Numbered from the stretch's first letter, positions 47,364 to 57,048 are shown. The stretch: DNA of 64,000 nucleotides from Vreelandella salicampi (GCF_013415105.1 NZ_JACCDF010000001.1:124001-188000), one strand, 5' to 3'. Made by a program: numbers and translations. The notes: generated from the letters alone by a model not told the origin.

Positions 47364-48038
47364 TTACCTTCTCAGGATCACCAACCAGCGGCCGAGGTTC
47401 ATGACGCTGGCAAGCGACGCGGCGACGTAGGTGAACGCGCAGGCGGTGAGCACATGGCGGGCACCGGGCATATCGTAAGGGGGAACATACTCTTTGAGCA
47501 TCGGCAGTGCGCGATTGAAGCTGGCGTCAAACTCCACCGGCAGCGTGACCAAGTGCACCACGGCAGCAGTGCCGAAGCTTATCACCGCCATGCCCACCAC
47601 CAGCGCCAGCCCGCCTGGCAGGCGAGTCAAAATAAACAGAAACGGCGCGGCCATCATCAGTATTGCCCCCACCTTCTCTGCTTTTTGGGCCAGCTTGACT
47701 AAGCGACTGCGAGCGATCAGCGGCGCATACCCCTGATGGTGTTGAATGGCGTGTCCGACTTCGTGAGCAGCCACGGTCACAGCGGTAAGCGAACGGCCAT
47801 CGTAGTGCTCAGGAGACAAGCGCACACGACGCGCCTCAGGATCGTAATGATCTCCTTGTTCGGTGCGCTCGACTTTTACGCCTTCGATACCAAAGCGGCG
47901 CAATAGGTGATCGGCTAGCTCGGCACCGGTGCCGGGGTAATCCTTGCGCCCACGCGTGTGACGCTTTAACACCCATTTAGCCCAAAGGTTGGGCAGTACA
48001 AAAATAGCCAGCAAGAAAACGATCAGCACGACGATCAT
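47364..48038 (-). CDS. Membrane zinc metallopeptidase (YugP-like)
   Basis: A 224-residue integral membrane protein of the YugP/DUF3 zinc metallopeptidase group. A first helix at the N-terminus is followed by a soluble stretch and the zinc motif AAHEVGHAIQHHQGY (HExxH near residue 90), then three to four helices (ILMMAAPFLFILTRLPG, LVVGMAVISFGTAAVV and others). The peptidase function is by family; the substrate is unknown. I start at the ATG at 48038; a TTG two codons earlier also has GGGAG at good spacing. Confidence 0.82.
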   Translation of the reverse strand: MIVVLIVFLLAIFVLPNLWAKWVLKRHTRGRKDYPGTGAELADHLLRRFGIEGVKVERTEQGDHYDPEARRVRLSPEHYDGRSLTAVTVAAHEVGHAIQHHQGYAPLIARSRLVKLAQKAEKVGAILMMAAPFLFILTRLPGGLALVVGMAVISFGTAAVVHLVTLPVEFDASFNRALPMLKEYVPPYDMPGARHVLTACAFTYVAASLASVMNLGRWLVILRR

Positions 48039-48071
48039 AGACAAAACGCTCCCGAATGCGGTTTACGCGCA

Positions 48072-49187
48072 TTATGCCATGGGGTTATCCGCCACATCGC
48101 GCTTGACGGATTGCAATCCGCGCACCGAAATATGGCCGTTCTCATACGCATGCTCCGCCATTTTGATGCTATCGGCAGCAAGAATAAGATCACAAGAGGT
48201 GAGCGCAAGTTCACGCTGCAGCTTGTGTATCGCTGCCTCGCGCTGAGGGTCGCTCCCCACTTGGCGGATATAAATTGCGGCAATGCGATGAGGATACGCT
48301 TTAACAATGTCGGTATAGACTTCGGGATCGTGTTGGCCGCTATCACCGATAAGCACACAAGGCAAATCATCAAAGAGCGCCAGCATACGATCAATCAAAT
48401 CACGCTTGTGGTCTTCAGCGCGACGCGGCAGAGGGTGACGCCAGGAAATCCCCCACTCGCGTAGAAACAAAATAGGCCCCACGGGAATACGGTTAAGCTG
48501 AAAGAAAGCTTCCAGCAGTTCATAAATGGCCCAAGGGCCGCGCGAGACGTAGAGAATAGGCCGTTCGGCTTTCCCACTTTCGCCGCGATGAAGCGCTTGA
48601 TAGAGCGAGGCGACACCGGGAAACGCCGTGCGGCGGTGCGGCTTTTTCACAAACAGGCGATAAAGCATTTTGAGTTTCTCTGCCACGCCGGTAAACATCA
48701 CCGTATCGTCGATATCGCTGATAATCAGCAAATCGGCCTCAGGTGGCGGCACAAACACTTCCACCTGCGTGCGAATAGGTGCCTCTCCTTTCGCTCTCAC
48801 CCATATATCCGCTCGGTGCCATGACACATCGATAGGCAACGGATGCTCAAGCGACACGCGCACTTCAAAATAGCCATCACGATCCGTGACGACTTGATGC
48901 AGGTTCTCGCCTAAGTAAACTTCAACCCGAGTATCGGCAAGTCCGCGGCGGAAGATTCGCCGCGCCACGTCAGCGGTATCGCGAAAAAAACCCCAGCGTG
49001 GAATCGCACGCCCGAGCGGCGCTTGACGAAAAACACGCCCCATGACAAAGACTTCTTGTTGCGAGCCATAACCGCGGTAGGGGTGAACCACAATACCGCC
49101 GCGCCCTCGGTCCCGACGAATCGGGGAGGCCACCAAATGCAACAACCGTTTAATGAAATGCCACAGCATGCGTAGACTGTGCATCAT
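48072..49187 (-). CDS. App1-family phosphatase (DUF2183)
   Basis: The 371 residues match the App1/DUF2183 group of HAD-like phosphatidate phosphatases. LIISDIDDTVMFTGVAEKLKMLYR contains the DxDxT catalytic motif (near residue 175), followed by YVSRGPWAIYELLEAFFQLN and, towards the end, VLIGDSGQHDPEVYTDI, which are conserved in this family. The N-terminal 150 residues include a beta-rich part. A lipid phosphate substrate is inferred from yeast App1 and untested for bacterial members. The ATG of a Met-Met pair is preceded by GGAGG; the frame stays open 28 codons further into repeat sequence without homology. Confidence 0.82.
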   Translation of the reverse strand: MMHSLRMLWHFIKRLLHLVASPIRRDRGRGGIVVHPYRGYGSQQEVFVMGRVFRQAPLGRAIPRWGFFRDTADVARRIFRRGLADTRVEVYLGENLHQVVTDRDGYFEVRVSLEHPLPIDVSWHRADIWVRAKGEAPIRTQVEVFVPPPEADLLIISDIDDTVMFTGVAEKLKMLYRLFVKKPHRRTAFPGVASLYQALHRGESGKAERPILYVSRGPWAIYELLEAFFQLNRIPVGPILFLREWGISWRHPLPRRAEDHKRDLIDRMLALFDDLPCVLIGDSGQHDPEVYTDIVKAYPHRIAAIYIRQVGSDPQREAAIHKLQRELALTSCDLILAADSIKMAEHAYENGHISVRGLQSVKRDVADNPMA

Positions 49188-49234
49188 ACCCGCCTCCGTT
49201 GTTGCATTGATCACCTTCGGCCTTTCGACATAAA

Positions 49235-49288
49235 ACGCCCTACCACAAACGTGTTCCGCTTTAAGGTACACGCTTTAAGGTAGGGCGT
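49235..49288 (-). terminator. Terminator-like long-stem hairpin after cysN, with direct repeats
   Basis: ACGCCCTACC (49235-49244) pairs perfectly with GGTAGGGCGT (49279-49288). On the minus strand the stem is followed by TTTATG. The interior contains a direct repeat CGCTTTAAGGTA at 49257-49268 and 49271-49282. The loop is long for an intrinsic terminator. Confidence 0.5.
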
Positions 49289-49328
49289 GAATGCGCTTTA
49301 CGTCAGCCTAACGCTTTAATCATGCTGA

Positions 49329-50765
49329 TTAGAGCAGCGAGCGAATATCTTTCGCCTCCCAGTGCGGGAAATGCTTGCGAACCAAGGCATTTAAGTCGCG
49401 CTCAAACGCCGCCCAATCGGTTTGTGGCGCTGTATCGTTAGCCGCGACGGCGTTGCGAATCATCCCCGCCCCCACCGTAACGTTAGTCAGCCGGTCGATG
49501 ATAATAAAGCTGCCCGTACCCGGGCTTTGGCGATAATCGTCGACCGGAATTTCTGCCGTTAGCTCAACTTCGCAGCGGGCAATGGCGTTGAGCGAGAGCG
49601 AATCGCAGGCGTGCTTTTCCAACGTATTCACATCGGTTTGGTAATCGATATGGCGCACCTGGCCGGAAAGATCCCGCGTAGCAAGCTTGAAGTCATACAG
49701 CTTGCCGGGCGTTAGCACCTCATCGTGCATCCAGACGATATCGGCACTGAACGCGTTGGACAGCGGCACCGACTCATCCGCCGCAACAAGCCAATCCCCA
49801 CGGGAAATATCGATCTCTTCATCCAGCGTCAACGTAATCGCCTGACCGGGATACGCCGCGGCCAAGTCGCCGTCAAACGTTACCACTCGCTCAACTGTGG
49901 CGATTTTCTGTGATGGCAGGGCTTTCACCCGCTGCCCGGGACGCACGACACCCGCAGCCAATGTGCCGCAATAACCTCGGAAATCAAGGTGTGGACGGTT
50001 AACGTACTGCACCGGAAGACGTAGGTTGGTTAGGTTCTTATCGCGACGAATCTCGACGTTTTCCAGCAGACTCAAAAGCGCCTCGCCAGCATAGCGCGAG
50101 TCATTAAAATACCAGGGGGTTTGTTCACTGGCGTTGACCACGTTATCGCCATCAAGTGCTGAAATGGGCACAAAGCGGATGTCGGTGGCGTTCAGGTTTT
50201 GCGCAAACGCCTGATACTCGTCCACGATTTCGTCAAAGCGGGCCTGGGAAAAGCCGACTAAGTCCATCTTGTTCACCGCGATGACCAAATGCTGAATGCC
50301 CAGCAGGTCGGCGATAAAGCTGTGGCGACGCGTTTGCGTCTGTACGCCATAACGGGCGTCGATCAAAATAATGGCCAAGCTCGCGTTCGAGGCGCCGGTC
50401 GCCATGTTACGAGTGTACTGCTCATGCCCTGGCGTATCGGCAATGATGAACTTGCGCTTTTCGGTCGAGAAAAAGCGATATGCCACGTCAATGGTAATGC
50501 CCTGCTCGCGCTCAGACTGCAGCCCGTCAACCAAAAGCGCCAGATCCACCGTGTCGCCGGTGGTACCGCTGGTTTTGGAGGCGGCAGTAATCGCGGCCAA
50601 TTGATCCTCGAAAATCATTTTCGAGTCGTGTAACAACCGCCCAATCAGGGTCGATTTGCCGTCGTCGACGCTGCCGCAGGTAATAAAGCGCAGCAGGTCT
50701 TTGTTTTCATGCTCGTGCAGATACTGCTCGATGTTATCCGCGATCAATGTTGATTGGTGTGCCAT
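49329..50765 (-). CDS. cysN: Sulfate adenylyltransferase subunit 1 (GTPase)
   Basis: CysN is the EF-Tu-like GTPase that drives ATP sulfurylase in assimilatory sulfate activation. The 478 residues begin [20 protein letters not shown] (P-loop), with [12 protein letters not shown] (G3) and NKMDLVGF (G4), and two beta-barrel domains. There is no fused CysC kinase. I start at the ATG at 50765, immediately after the cysD stop; the upstream open codons belong to cysD. cysD-cysN is one operon. Confidence 0.96.
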   Translation of the reverse strand: MAHQSTLIADNIEQYLHEHENKDLLRFITCGSVDDGKSTLIGRLLHDSKMIFEDQLAAITAASKTSGTTGDTVDLALLVDGLQSEREQGITIDVAYRFFSTEKRKFIIADTPGHEQYTRNMATGASNASLAIILIDARYGVQTQTRRHSFIADLLGIQHLVIAVNKMDLVGFSQARFDEIVDEYQAFAQNLNATDIRFVPISALDGDNVVNASEQTPWYFNDSRYAGEALLSLLENVEIRRDKNLTNLRLPVQYVNRPHLDFRGYCGTLAAGVVRPGQRVKALPSQKIATVERVVTFDGDLAAAYPGQAITLTLDEEIDISRGDWLVAADESVPLSNAFSADIVWMHDEVLTPGKLYDFKLATRDLSGQVRHIDYQTDVNTLEKHACDSLSLNAIARCEVELTAEIPVDDYRQSPGTGSFIIIDRLTNVTVGAGMIRNAVAANDTAPQTDWAAFERDLNALVRKHFPHWEAKDIRSLL

Positions 50766-50766
50766 A

Positions 50767-51750
50767 TTAAAAATACCCCTCGCGCTTTTTACGCTCCATC
50801 GAGCCAGCCTGATCGTGATCAATCGCTCGACCGCTACGTTCTGACGTTTTAGTCAGCAGCATTTCCTGAATAATCTCGGGCAGTGTGGCAGCGCTGGACT
50901 GCACCGCTCCAGTGAGCGGATAACAGCCGAGCGTACGAAAGCGCACCCACTTCTCTTCGGGAACTTCATCTGGCGCTAGCGGCATACGCTCATCATCGAC
51001 CATGACCTGCATACCATCGCGCTCGACCACCGGACGCGGGGCGGCGTAGTAAAGCGGTACGATAGGAATGTGTTCAAGATAGATATACTGCCAAATATCC
51101 AGCTCGGTCCAGTTGGAGAGCGGAAAAACGCGAATAGACTCGCCTTTGTTTATCTTGGCGTTGTAGATATTCCAAAGCTCCGGGCGCTGATTCTTCGGGT
51201 CCCAGCGGTGGTACTTATCGCGAAACGAGTAAACACGTTCTTTGGCGCGACTCGCCTCTTCGTCGCGGCGCGCCCCACCGAAGGCAGCATCAAACCCATG
51301 CTTATCGAGCGCTTGCTTAAGCGCCTGGGTTTTCATGATATCGGTGTACTTAGCACTGCCGTGATCAAAGGGGTTGATACCCGCCGCGCGCCCGTCTTCA
51401 TTTGTGTGGACGATCAGCTCCATGCCCGCATCTGTAGCCATGCGATTGCGAAACTCGATCATCTCGCGGAACTTCCAGGTGGTGTCCACGTGCAAAAGCG
51501 GAAAGGGCGGCGTACCGGGGTAAAACGCTTTGCGCGCTAGGTGAAGCATGACCGAGGAGTCTTTACCGATGGAGTACATCATCACCGGGTTAGAAAATTC
51601 GGCCGCCACTTCGCGGATAATATGGATCGACTCCGCTTCTAACTGTTTTAAATGCGTTAAGCGAGCAGCATCGGGGGCAGTAAAAGCCGACGGTTCGACC
51701 TCATGCCGGGAGGCTACCTCTTGGGGGGAAACTTCAGAAAGCTGGACCAT
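50767..51750 (-). CDS. cysD: Sulfate adenylyltransferase subunit 2
   Basis: CysD is the catalytic subunit that forms adenosine 5'-phosphosulfate from ATP and sulfate. It has the PP-loop motif [18 protein letters not shown] and the family segments [17 protein letters not shown] and [15 protein letters not shown]. The 327 residues include a slightly longer N-terminus than E. coli. The 162 nt upstream (51751-51912) include an AT-rich stretch around 51820-51860 where a CysB site would be expected, but I cannot identify one. Confidence 0.96.
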   Translation of the reverse strand: MVQLSEVSPQEVASRHEVEPSAFTAPDAARLTHLKQLEAESIHIIREVAAEFSNPVMMYSIGKDSSVMLHLARKAFYPGTPPFPLLHVDTTWKFREMIEFRNRMATDAGMELIVHTNEDGRAAGINPFDHGSAKYTDIMKTQALKQALDKHGFDAAFGGARRDEEASRAKERVYSFRDKYHRWDPKNQRPELWNIYNAKINKGESIRVFPLSNWTELDIWQYIYLEHIPIVPLYYAAPRPVVERDGMQVMVDDERMPLAPDEVPEEKWVRFRTLGCYPLTGAVQSSAATLPEIIQEMLLTKTSERSGRAIDHDQAGSMERKKREGYF

Positions 51751-51912
51751 GTACCACTACCTCATCGCAAAACGCTATCGAATGCGATCAGGGTAACGCC
51801 GGCCAGATAATAACCCAAAAGAATTAATAACTATCTTTTTATTCCATTTTCTATTTTACGCTTACCCTAAGCTCTTCGAAAGGACAGCTTATCGAAGGGC
51901 CAGCGGGTAATA

Positions 51913-52647
51913 TCACAGATCTATCCGTTCTACCCAGGTGTGCCATTGGCCCCCGTCTAATTCAATGACGCGGTACCCCGGGCGCGAAGCCTCATCAACC
52001 GCAAAGGCTTTTGCTCCCGGCAGAAATTGATCCGAGGTAGCGGGGCAACCGTATACGCCTACCTGCCCTTCACCCATCGCATACGCCTGGGCAAACGCTT
52101 GATGCGCATGGCCAAAAACGATCAGCTTTACGTGAGGATACGTGCTCAACACCTGCCAAAATGCCTCACGGTCGTTTAAGCCAATAGCATCCATCCAGCT
52201 TGCCCCTACCTCAACCGGCGGGTGATGCATCGCGATCAGCGTCGGGCGAGTATCGGCTTCTAGTCGTTTCGTCATGGCGGCAAGCTTATCCGGCCCGAGT
52301 TCGCCGTAAGGCTGGCCCGGCACTTGCGTATTCAGTAACAGCATACGCCAGTCATCAAGGTCCACTTCTTCAAGCAGTGGATGCTCGGCTTCCATCAAGT
52401 CAGCTTGATCGTGATTACCAGGCAACCAAAACCAAGGACATGGCAACGCTCCCAGCTGCTCAACGGCATGCGTATACGATGTTGACGTTTCGTCCTGGCT
52501 GATATCCCCGGTGACGATGACGAGATCAGGGTGCTGTGCTTTTACCGCATCAATGACGGCGTTGAACTGCTTTAGCGGGATCCCGGTGCGCGAGTGCGCT
52601 GCTGGGTCGGCGTGCAGATGCGCATCGGTAACCTGCACAATACGCAT
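51913..52647 (-). CDS. cpdA: 3',5'-cyclic-AMP phosphodiesterase CpdA
   Basis: CpdA is a calcineurin-like metallophosphoesterase that hydrolyses cAMP. Metal-binding motifs are visible: DAHLHAD (variant of DxH), GDISQDET, GNHDQ, and HHPPVE with GHAHQA. It has 244 residues, against 275 in E. coli. The ATG overlaps the stop of the upstream DUF1249 gene (TAATG), and the gene order nudF-DUF1249-cpdA is conserved in gammaproteobacteria. Confidence 0.9.
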   Translation of the reverse strand: MRIVQVTDAHLHADPAAHSRTGIPLKQFNAVIDAVKAQHPDLVIVTGDISQDETSTSYTHAVEQLGALPCPWFWLPGNHDQADLMEAEHPLLEEVDLDDWRMLLLNTQVPGQPYGELGPDKLAAMTKRLEADTRPTLIAMHHPPVEVGASWMDAIGLNDREAFWQVLSTYPHVKLIVFGHAHQAFAQAYAMGEGQVGVYGCPATSDQFLPGAKAFAVDEASRPGYRVIELDGGQWHTWVERIDL

Positions 52648-53087
52648 TAGGGCATCTCCGGCACGTATTCGCTACGCCCATGGGCGAGACCATGCGCTAA
52701 CCACTCACCCAGAAAGCGGTTGAGCTGGAGCTTTTCATCGGGCTGATGCATACGCGGATTGGGATAGCGATAACGACCATGAAAGTGGCGCTCACGCTGA
52801 AAATCCGTGACTTCTGCCATCCGCACGTCGTGGTAAAGGTGGACGCGCATCTTGGGGCTTTCAACCACGTGATCCAAAGGGCCCGTCTGCGATACTTGAA
52901 TCATCGTGGTGTAGGGCGCGTTTTCCTGGATATACAGGTGTAAAGCGTTTGAGCCCTCTTCGCTCAAACGAATATCGCGGCTTTGCCCTTGCTCCATATC
53001 CCCCACCAGACGAATCAGACGCAAGTAGTTGGCGCTGCACTCGCCCTGCAGAGATTTTAAATCAGTCACATAGGCGGTTTTGACCAT
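52647..53087 (-). CDS. DUF1249 protein (YqiB-like)
   Basis: A 146-residue soluble protein of the YqiB/DUF1249 family, function unknown. It contains the family segments NYLRLIRLVG and MRVHLYHDVRMAEVTDFQRERHF, and NPRMHQPDEKLQLNRFLGEWL near the end. CAGGAG precedes the ATG. It is translationally coupled to cpdA and lies 35 nt after nudF, as in E. coli. Confidence 0.88.
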   Translation of the reverse strand: MVKTAYVTDLKSLQGECSANYLRLIRLVGDMEQGQSRDIRLSEEGSNALHLYIQENAPYTTMIQVSQTGPLDHVVESPKMRVHLYHDVRMAEVTDFQRERHFHGRYRYPNPRMHQPDEKLQLNRFLGEWLAHGLAHGRSEYVPEMP

Positions 53088-53122
53088 GCGGGCTCCTGTC
53101 AGTCTTGTGCGTTGGCTGTGGC

Positions 53123-53761
53123 TTACGTAAAGCGCGGAGCATTATCGGGTAACGCACGCAGCGACGCACGCTTCCCGGCAAGCCAGTGCATACCGATCAA
53201 ACTCATGGCATTATCAAGTCGGCCCTGCTCGAGGAGTTCCCACGCCTCATTAAAGCTCACCACGTGCACGCGAATATCTTCGTGCTCCTCATCCAAACCA
53301 TGAATGCCGCCTAACCCTTGGGTATCGACTAGCCCACAGAAAAGCGTCACCTGCTCGCTGCAAGCACCAGGGCTTGGATAATAGGTATGAAGCTTGCGCA
53401 TCTCACCGATCTCGCAACCCGCCTCTTCAAGCGCTTCGCGGCGGGCCACCCTTTCCAGCGCCTCACCTGCCTCGGCCAAACCGGCGACCAACTCCAACTT
53501 CCACGGTGAGACGGGATCATCAATCGCCCCAGCACGCAACTGTTCGACAAACAACAGTGAGTCGCGCGCCACATCGTAAAGTAGCACTCCAACAGCATCA
53601 TGGCGAAAGTGCACTTCGCGACGCACTGCTTTGCTAAAGCCACCTTCAAACAGGCGGTGGCGCAGAGTAAGGGCTTCTAAACGAAAAAAACCCTGCTGCA
53701 GTACCTCACGCGAAATCAGCTCGACGTCGTCTGGCCCAAACGATGGCGTTGATGATGCCAT
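53123..53761 (-). CDS. nudF: ADP-ribose diphosphatase NudF
   Basis: NudF hydrolyses ADP-ribose to AMP and ribose 5-phosphate. The Nudix box is intact: GLAEAGEALERVARREALEE, then AGCEIGE. The 212 residues also carry the YYPSPGACSEQVTLFCG segment typical of ADP-ribose pyrophosphatases. GGGAG precedes the ATG. First gene of nudF-DUF1249-cpdA. Confidence 0.92.
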   Translation of the reverse strand: MASSTPSFGPDDVELISREVLQQGFFRLEALTLRHRLFEGGFSKAVRREVHFRHDAVGVLLYDVARDSLLFVEQLRAGAIDDPVSPWKLELVAGLAEAGEALERVARREALEEAGCEIGEMRKLHTYYPSPGACSEQVTLFCGLVDTQGLGGIHGLDEEHEDIRVHVVSFNEAWELLEQGRLDNAMSLIGMHWLAGKRASLRALPDNAPRFT

Positions 53762-53842
53762 GTAACACTCCCGATAAGCATATCAGCTCATTATCGGGGT
53801 TGGTTTGCGGGAATGCCACCATCACGCCCGTTGAAACATCTG

Positions 53843-54508
53843 TTAGAGGTTTTTTAAAAGCGACGCTGCATCCTCGCGTAGCGCTTCATCTGACGCCTTT
53901 CGGCTATCCCGGGCACTACCGTTGACCGCACGTTTTGCATGTTCACGTGCTGCCTGGGTAGCGCCCTCTTCCCGCAAAAACGTCGCGTAATAGTAGTTCA
54001 CATCGATACCCTCAGGACGAATCTCGAGTGCGCGCTGAAACATTTGCTCAGCGGTATCGGCATCGCCAAAGCTAATCAGCCCACCTGGCACACGGTCGTA
54101 AAGCGCCCCTAGCGTCACGTAGGCAGAACCATTGTTACCAGTAGGGTCGATCTCGATGGCGCGCTCCAGTGCATCGCGGGCATCTTTCGCATTACCAAGC
54201 GCCCCCAGGCCGCCCTTTTCGCGAGCAAGAGCCGCAAGCACAATCCCTTTCCATACCAGCACGTCCGCCGAGTCGCTGTGTTGCTCCGCCAGCGCGTTTG
54301 CCTCATCGGCCAGTGCGTTGAGGATGTCTTCGCGCTCGTTCTTAGGCGCTTGCGTCACCGTATGCTCCCAGCGATTTTTGAGCGAGAAGAGCTCACTTTC
54401 ATAGGCACTAACGGTTAAAGAGGAGAAGGCAAACGTCCCGCCGAGTAGCGTCACTGCCAGCGTTTTTCTCATACTCATTTTTGTCATCAAGGAACCTGTG
54501 AATTGCAT
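53843..54508 (-). CDS. Secreted TPR-repeat protein
   Basis: The 221 residues start with a signal peptide (basic MSMRK, hydrophobic TLAVTLLGGTFAFSSLTVSA, cleaved near AYES). The mature part has TPR-like helical repeats: ADVLVWKGIVLAALA, DARDALERAIEIDPTG, and AEQMFQRALEIRPEGIDVNYYYATFL. It is probably periplasmic and a protein-binding scaffold; the partner is unknown. I use the ATG at 54508 because GGAG lies six bases before it; ATGs at 54487 and 54477 would give a more usual n-region. It is divergent from greB. Confidence 0.83.
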   Translation of the reverse strand: MQFTGSLMTKMSMRKTLAVTLLGGTFAFSSLTVSAYESELFSLKNRWEHTVTQAPKNEREDILNALADEANALAEQHSDSADVLVWKGIVLAALAREKGGLGALGNAKDARDALERAIEIDPTGNNGSAYVTLGALYDRVPGGLISFGDADTAEQMFQRALEIRPEGIDVNYYYATFLREEGATQAAREHAKRAVNGSARDSRKASDEALREDAASLLKNL

Positions 54509-54677
54509 GCGTATCTCCGACTTGTTTTTATGTGGCACTCTATTTGGCATAAATAAAGCAGCAACACCCAATGTAACGAACGTTTGAATCAATCGCCACC
54601 TAAACGAGCACCAACTTTGGCAGCGCAAAGCGTTTTTTACCGTAAACGCTTTGCGCTTAACGTGGAGACGCGTACCC

Positions 54678-55217
54678 ATGAAAGGCAGAAACATGACCCG
54701 CTGGCGCGACCCCGCAAAAGACCCGCGCCAGGAACCCAAAAGTAACGTTATCACCGCCGAGGGGGCGGCGCGGCTTCGCGGCATTCTGGATCATTTGTCA
54801 CGCGTCAAACGCCCGGCTCTTTCGACGAAAGTGGGCGAAGCCGCCGCGCTCGGTGATCGTTCGGAAAACGCGGACTACACCTATAACAAAAAGGAATTAA
54901 ACCGCGTCATCGCGCGAATTCGCTATCTCACCAAGCGTTTGGATGAACTGCAGGTCGTCGACCGCCTACCGGCGGATACTGGGAAGGTTTTCTTCGGTGC
55001 TTTTGTAAGCCTTGAAGAAGAAGACGGCGAAACACTCGATATTCGAATTGTCGGCCACGATGAAACCGATACCACCAAGCATTGGATCAGCGTCGACGCA
55101 CCGCTGGCAAAAGCGCTGCTGGGCAAAGAAGTCGATGATGAAGTGACGGTCGCGACACCCGCCGGTGAGACGATCTACCTCATCACCGCGATCGATTACC
55201 GCGACCCGGCCCAATAA
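54678..55217 (+). CDS. greB: Transcript cleavage factor GreB
   Basis: GreB stimulates RNA polymerase to cleave backtracked RNA. The coiled-coil tip carries the acidic pair in LGDRSENADYTYNKKELNRV and the C-terminal FKBP-like domain shows GKVFFGAFVSLEEEDGE and TPAGETIYLITAIDY. The 179 residues from 54678 include about 20 extra N-terminal residues (MTRWRDPAKDPRQEPK) compared with E. coli; an ATG at 54693 is also possible. The 3' end overlaps the convergent rsmC by 22 nt. Confidence 0.92.
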   Translation: MKGRNMTRWRDPAKDPRQEPKSNVITAEGAARLRGILDHLSRVKRPALSTKVGEAAALGDRSENADYTYNKKELNRVIARIRYLTKRLDELQVVDRLPADTGKVFFGAFVSLEEEDGETLDIRIVGHDETDTTKHWISVDAPLAKALLGKEVDDEVTVATPAGETIYLITAIDYRDPAQ

Positions 55218-56221
55218 ACTTTAAAACGCCGATCATCGGCCACTACCTCGAAACGATTGAACGCAAGCGTTAGGCGTTCCGGGTAAGGTAAAAACGCATT
55301 CGCCACCAGGATGAGTTGGCCGCCACGGCTAAGTTGGCTTGGAGCACCGCTGATCAGCCTGCCTGCTGCGCCATAATGAATATCACGTTCTTGGTGAAAC
55401 GGGGGGTTGCTGATGATGAGATCGAAACGCTCATCACCAAGTGCTTGGTAAACATCGCTGGCGAGTACCCGGCCCGTCAATTCATTCGCCTCAAGCGTTT
55501 TGCGGGTCGCTTCCAAGGCAAATTCGCTGATATCCACCGCGGTCACGTCGTGGCCGCGCTGAGCCAGCCAAGCCGTGATAATGCCGTCGCCACAACCGAC
55601 ATCGAGGATTTGCCGCGTTTTTTTCGGCAACTTATGATCCAACGTCTCCAGCAATAGCGTCGTACCCTCATCCAACTTGCCATGGCCAAACACACCAGGA
55701 TGACTGCAAAGCGTTAAACCAAGCGCCTCAAAGGTTTTCCATGCCGCGTCGCTTTTCTGTCCCAGCGGCTGCGCTTGGGTAGCAAAGAGCGAACAGCGCC
55801 GGGCGCTGTCGACCTTATCGCAGCTAAGCCCGAGCTCAGTGAGCACCTTGGGCACACGCTTAATGCCGCCCTGGTGCTCACCTACTACATCTATAGACGC
55901 GCCGGGCGGCAAGTGCTCGCACAGCCACTTAAGCCACCAAATGCCTAGCTCGTGTGCTTTGGGCCAGAACAAAATCACGTGGGCGTCACTGGGTATCGAC
56001 ACGTGGGCAAATGGCGATTGCGCAACCTTGCTTTGCTCTTGAAAGGCACGCAACACGGCATGATCAGCACTAATGACGCCTTGCGCCTGCGCAATGAGCC
56101 AGGCGTCTTGAGGGGGCGACACAGCCCATAGCGGCTGAGTGGCAACATCACGCTCAAACACCTCACCTTGGCGCTGCAGAAGTTGGCAGCTGGGGCTCGC
56201 ACTTTTGGCTGTGCCGTTCAT
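55196..56221 (-). CDS. rsmC: 16S rRNA m2G1207 methyltransferase RsmC
   Basis: RsmC methylates G1207 of 16S rRNA. The 341 residues have an inactive N-terminal methyltransferase-like half and an active C-terminal half with LDVGCGDGIITAWLAQRG and the catalytic NPPFH motif (SNPPFHQERDIHYG). I start at the ATG at 56221 (MNGTAKS) with GGAG eight bases upstream; the frame upstream overlaps the end of cmoM. It is 20 nt after cmoM on the same strand. Confidence 0.92.
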   Translation of the reverse strand: MNGTAKSASPSCQLLQRQGEVFERDVATQPLWAVSPPQDAWLIAQAQGVISADHAVLRAFQEQSKVAQSPFAHVSIPSDAHVILFWPKAHELGIWWLKWLCEHLPPGASIDVVGEHQGGIKRVPKVLTELGLSCDKVDSARRCSLFATQAQPLGQKSDAAWKTFEALGLTLCSHPGVFGHGKLDEGTTLLLETLDHKLPKKTRQILDVGCGDGIITAWLAQRGHDVTAVDISEFALEATRKTLEANELTGRVLASDVYQALGDERFDLIISNPPFHQERDIHYGAAGRLISGAPSQLSRGGQLILVANAFLPYPERLTLAFNRFEVVADDRRFKVYWAGSR

Positions 56222-56241
56222 ACAGGGGTCTCCGGTGGTAA

Positions 56242-57048
56242 TCAGGATGGCTTGATCAGGGTATAAAGCAGATAGCGCCCGAGGCGCCAGTGGGGATCCA
56301 CGCGGCAATACTGTTTTTCAAGCGCTAACAGCGTTAAGCGCTGCTCTTCCGAGGCGTGCTGCTCGCGCAAATAGTCCTGAAATATCCGAATGCCCGCTAC
56401 ATGCTCAACCACCAAGCCGGCATCACGGCTCCACTGCTCGATCTGCGCATGGGTCAGCGGGGAAATAGGCGTCAGGCGCTGACCTTTACCCAACCCTTCG
56501 AGCTCGTCGTTTAACGCTTTGTGCATATTGCCCTTCACCACATTGGAGAAACGCAGCGCATCGCGGTTAAACACCATCAAGCTCAGCTGGCCGCCCGGCG
56601 CTAAGCATTGGCTAAGTTCGACAAGGGCGGCGTGCGGGTCTCCAAGCCACTCCAACACGGCATGGCAAGTGATCAGCGGCCAAGGGCCAGGGGCGGCCTC
56701 AGAGAGTTTTTGTAGCGGCGCTTGCACATAGCGCACACGCCCACTAATGGTCGCTTGGGCTTGTATTTCACGCTGAGCGCACGCCAGCATATCGCCCGAC
56801 GGCTCCGCCAATATAACGCCGTGACCGCGCCGGGCAAACCACGCCGTTTGCTGACCCAATCCACCGCCCACATCCAACACTGGCTGCTGGTTAAGCGTTA
56901 GCATCTCAGGCAATAACGTGTCGAGCAGCGCTAGACGCAACGCTCCACGCGGCGCGTTATAAAGCGAGCGGGCGAATTTATCCGCCATACCGTCAAAGTA
57001 ACGATCCCCCGCAGGGGTTAACTCATCAGCCGTTCTAGAATTTTTCAC
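56242..57048 (-). CDS. cmoM: tRNA cmo5U34 methyltransferase CmoM
   Basis: CmoM (SmtA) methylates the carboxyl of cmo5U34 to mcmo5U in certain tRNAs. The 268 residues match SmtA in sequence: FDGMADKFARSLYNAPRGALR at the start, VLDVGGGLGQQTAWFARRG as the SAM motif, CHAVLEWLGDP, and FQDYLREQHASEEQ near the end, followed by EKQYCRVDPHWRLGRY. It is physically separate from cmoAB, 9 kb away in the window. The start has no strong ribosome site. Confidence 0.9.
   Translation of the reverse strand: MKNSRTADELTPAGDRYFDGMADKFARSLYNAPRGALRLALLDTLLPEMLTLNQQPVLDVGGGLGQQTAWFARRGHGVILAEPSGDMLACAQREIQAQATISGRVRYVQAPLQKLSEAAPGPWPLITCHAVLEWLGDPHAALVELSQCLAPGGQLSLMVFNRDALRFSNVVKGNMHKALNDELEGLGKGQRLTPISPLTHAQIEQWSRDAGLVVEHVAGIRIFQDYLREQHASEEQRLTLLALEKQYCRVDPHWRLGRYLLYTLIKPS

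Noticed and set aside
51874-51897. CTTCGA/TCGAAG hairpin between cysD and cpdA.
   Set aside because: The stem is short and no T tract follows; it is not distinguishable from chance.
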